Below, piece by piece: positions 62,520 to 64,000 of a stretch of DNA of 64,000 nt. The stretch is taken from the NCBI GenBank assembly GCA_035610365.1, contig CM069439.1, positions 23,759,533 to 23,823,532 of the forward strand. The letters run 5' to 3'. The notes below the pieces were generated by a model, which was not told the DNA's origin, did no database searches, and saw only the letters and a list, made by a program, of their open reading frames with translations. How positions within the stretch are numbered: the first letter of the stretch is position 1; each line of letters starts with the position of its first letter. The position numbers and the translations under genes are program-made. The stretch comes from Aquatica leii (taxonomy: Eukaryota; Arthropoda; Insecta; Coleoptera; Lampyridae).

Positions 62520-64000
62520 TAATTACGAGTAATTTCTTCGTAGTGAATTTGACCGATACGAGACGAACGTTGTTATCGCCAGCAAACGGGACTAGACGGT
62601 CAAAATGGACCACTTTTGGCTTGCTTTCCAAATATGGTATACGACGTCATTAATATCTTCTACTTTGGCGACAAACCACGTCTTCTTTGAGATTTATACA
62701 GCCACACAATGTCGCTCGGTTGAAACCCATCGTTTTGCACCTTGACGTCATACCTGATCTTCATGATTTCGCGACAATTTGAATGTTTTTACGAACCGCT
62801 TAATGTACTTCGTCTAGCCTCTTCATCAACTTGCTGACGTAGTCCTTTCCAGTAATTTCTTCTTTTGATCTTCGTCCAAATTCGAGTTTATAGTGTTTGG
62901 CCTGTGAACGGATAATTGATATTCAATTAAAAAGTAATGCAAGTAATGATCCCAGTAGTTTTGATGTTTGAATACTATTTTGGCTAAATAGTTTCCCATT
63001 GTTTGATTCATCTCAACAGTCTGTAAGGTTCATAAAATAAAGTTGCAGCCTTGCTCAAAATGTAATTGCAACGGAATTTCAAACGACAGAAAAAGACTTT
63101 CACCAAAACGTTTGAGAGCTATATCTCTTGGTTAGGTATGCCGTAGGCCTCCGTCTAATTCGTAAAATAATCCATCGCCGCCAAGATATATTTATTTCCT
63201 GAATCGAATTCTGAGACGATACTGCGATGTCAATTACGACTCCTTCTAAAGGACTTCAAACGTTGTACGACACCATTCCATGACGTCTTCTTTGCAGTTT
63301 ACTCGCCTTTTTTTGAATTGTGCAAATGCTGTAACACCTCTGACACTCAGTTTTTTAGCATCAACTGCAGTCTGTTCTCTCGACACTCTTTAGAGATCGC
63401 TTAAGAAAACCGCCTTCCACTCTGAATGAGTCCCACCGCACCCAGTGCAGCTCACGCTGCAGCTACACAGGCTCTCACTTGTCATCCACTTTAGCAGCTT
63501 TTTGCATACAATCGATCGTTTCTTCTAGTCGTGAACAATGGCTACAGTCTGTCGGAAGTAGTCTTCTTGACAAGGCATCAGCTTCCAGTACGCTGTTCTG
63601 TGTCGTAGTTATACTCTTGCCATCTCTTAATTCATTTGCCACTGGTCCTTTTAGATTGCAAAACTGCAACAGCTATTTCAATGCGGCGTGGTCCGTCCTT
63701 AGTGAAACCTAGCATCCATACAAGTATTAGCAGAAGTGTGAAATACTCTTCAAACGTCCTGCCAACCACAATCACATAGTCTAGATAAACCAAGCACGTT
63801 TTTCAAGCAAAATAGTTCTAATTATAAACGCTGTGTTTACACGACGCTTGGGTTCCAATGGAAAACCACAGGGATCTTGACAGAGTATCTAGAATATTGT
63901 TGCTGAAATGTATGCAAAACTTCGTCGATTCATTTTCTTCTTTACCAGTTCCACTGTGGACCCATGAGATATTTAAAAGTCCAATCACACCTTGTCTCCC
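62520..64000 (-). pseudogene. Gypsy-type (mdg1/412-like) retrotransposon pol fragment, runs off the window
   Basis: Minus strand, N to C from 64000 down. RT: KTCLVYLDYVIVVGRTFEEY near 63800 (YLDD box with one Asp lost). RNase H end: VLEADALSRRLLPTDCSHCS near 63570. Integrase: NQTMGNYLAKIVFKHQNYWD with YHYF, a YQLSVHRPN block at about 62950. C-terminal: SKPKVVHFDRLVPFAG near 62600. Stops and frameshifts between blocks show decay. The remaining 5' part lies outside the window; no LTR found inside. Confidence 0.8.

Noticed and set aside
62207..62653. 148-codon plus-strand open frame
   Set aside because: Antisense to the Gypsy pol C-terminal region, whose motifs read clearly on the minus strand.

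Overview
The window is nuclear DNA from an insect. It is AT-rich, intron-rich and full of decayed transposable elements. Two genuine host genes were assembled exon by exon from splice signals, reading-frame phase and protein family identity. The insect order cannot be read from the sequence alone.

Gene 1 (+ strand, 5228-36004) is a nicotinic acetylcholine receptor alpha6 subunit (nAChRalpha6), complete from signal peptide to stop. It has ten exon positions and two mutually exclusive clusters: two versions of exon 3 (45 nt each, start of the ligand-binding domain) and three versions of exon 8 (87 nt each, pore-lining TM2). Any 3/8 combination gives a 498-residue subunit. This arrangement is the hallmark of insect alpha6, the spinosyn target. 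A 20.2-kb intron separates exons 9 and 10.

Gene 2 (- strand, 61400-38310) converges tail-to-tail with gene 1 and is an MCFD2-like secreted/ER EF-hand protein. It has a 5' UTR exon, a signal-peptide exon, a Gln/Pro-rich exon, a His/Gly-rich exon, an EF-hand 1 exon, and two alternative terminal exons that each carry a different canonical EF-hand 2 and their own stop. The alternative EF-hand ends are the most interesting host-gene observation here.

The rest is mobile-element strata. Intron 9 of gene 1 holds a DUF4817/DDE transposon split by a LINE and a piggyBac relic (15.4-21.5 kb), a Gypsy integrase piece, two Penelope-like elements (21.6-25.2 and 27.3-29.4 kb; the first carries hammerhead-ribozyme-like motifs), Tc1 pieces, and a 5-kb foldback element whose core is a tandem array of about 505-bp units (30-35 kb). 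The introns of gene 2 hold two related Tc1-like elements with matching ends and TA duplications (39.7-45.0 and 48.2-52.2 kb), a second Tc1 copy, an 830-bp foldback element with GC-rich 'GGGCGC' repeat ends, a mariner piece, a second foldback copy split by a 3-kb element with a 10-bp target duplication, and inside that a piggyBac relic with paired 16-bp palindromes at each end. The left edge and 29.4-29.9 kb hold two parts of one unnamed multi-copy insect ORF family. The right edge holds a Gypsy pol fragment that runs out of the window.

All boundaries come from reading the sequence by eye. Exon junctions are supported by GT/AG signals and phase closure (1497 nt for gene 1; 642 or 609 nt for gene 2). 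Transposon boundaries are approximate unless a target duplication is stated.
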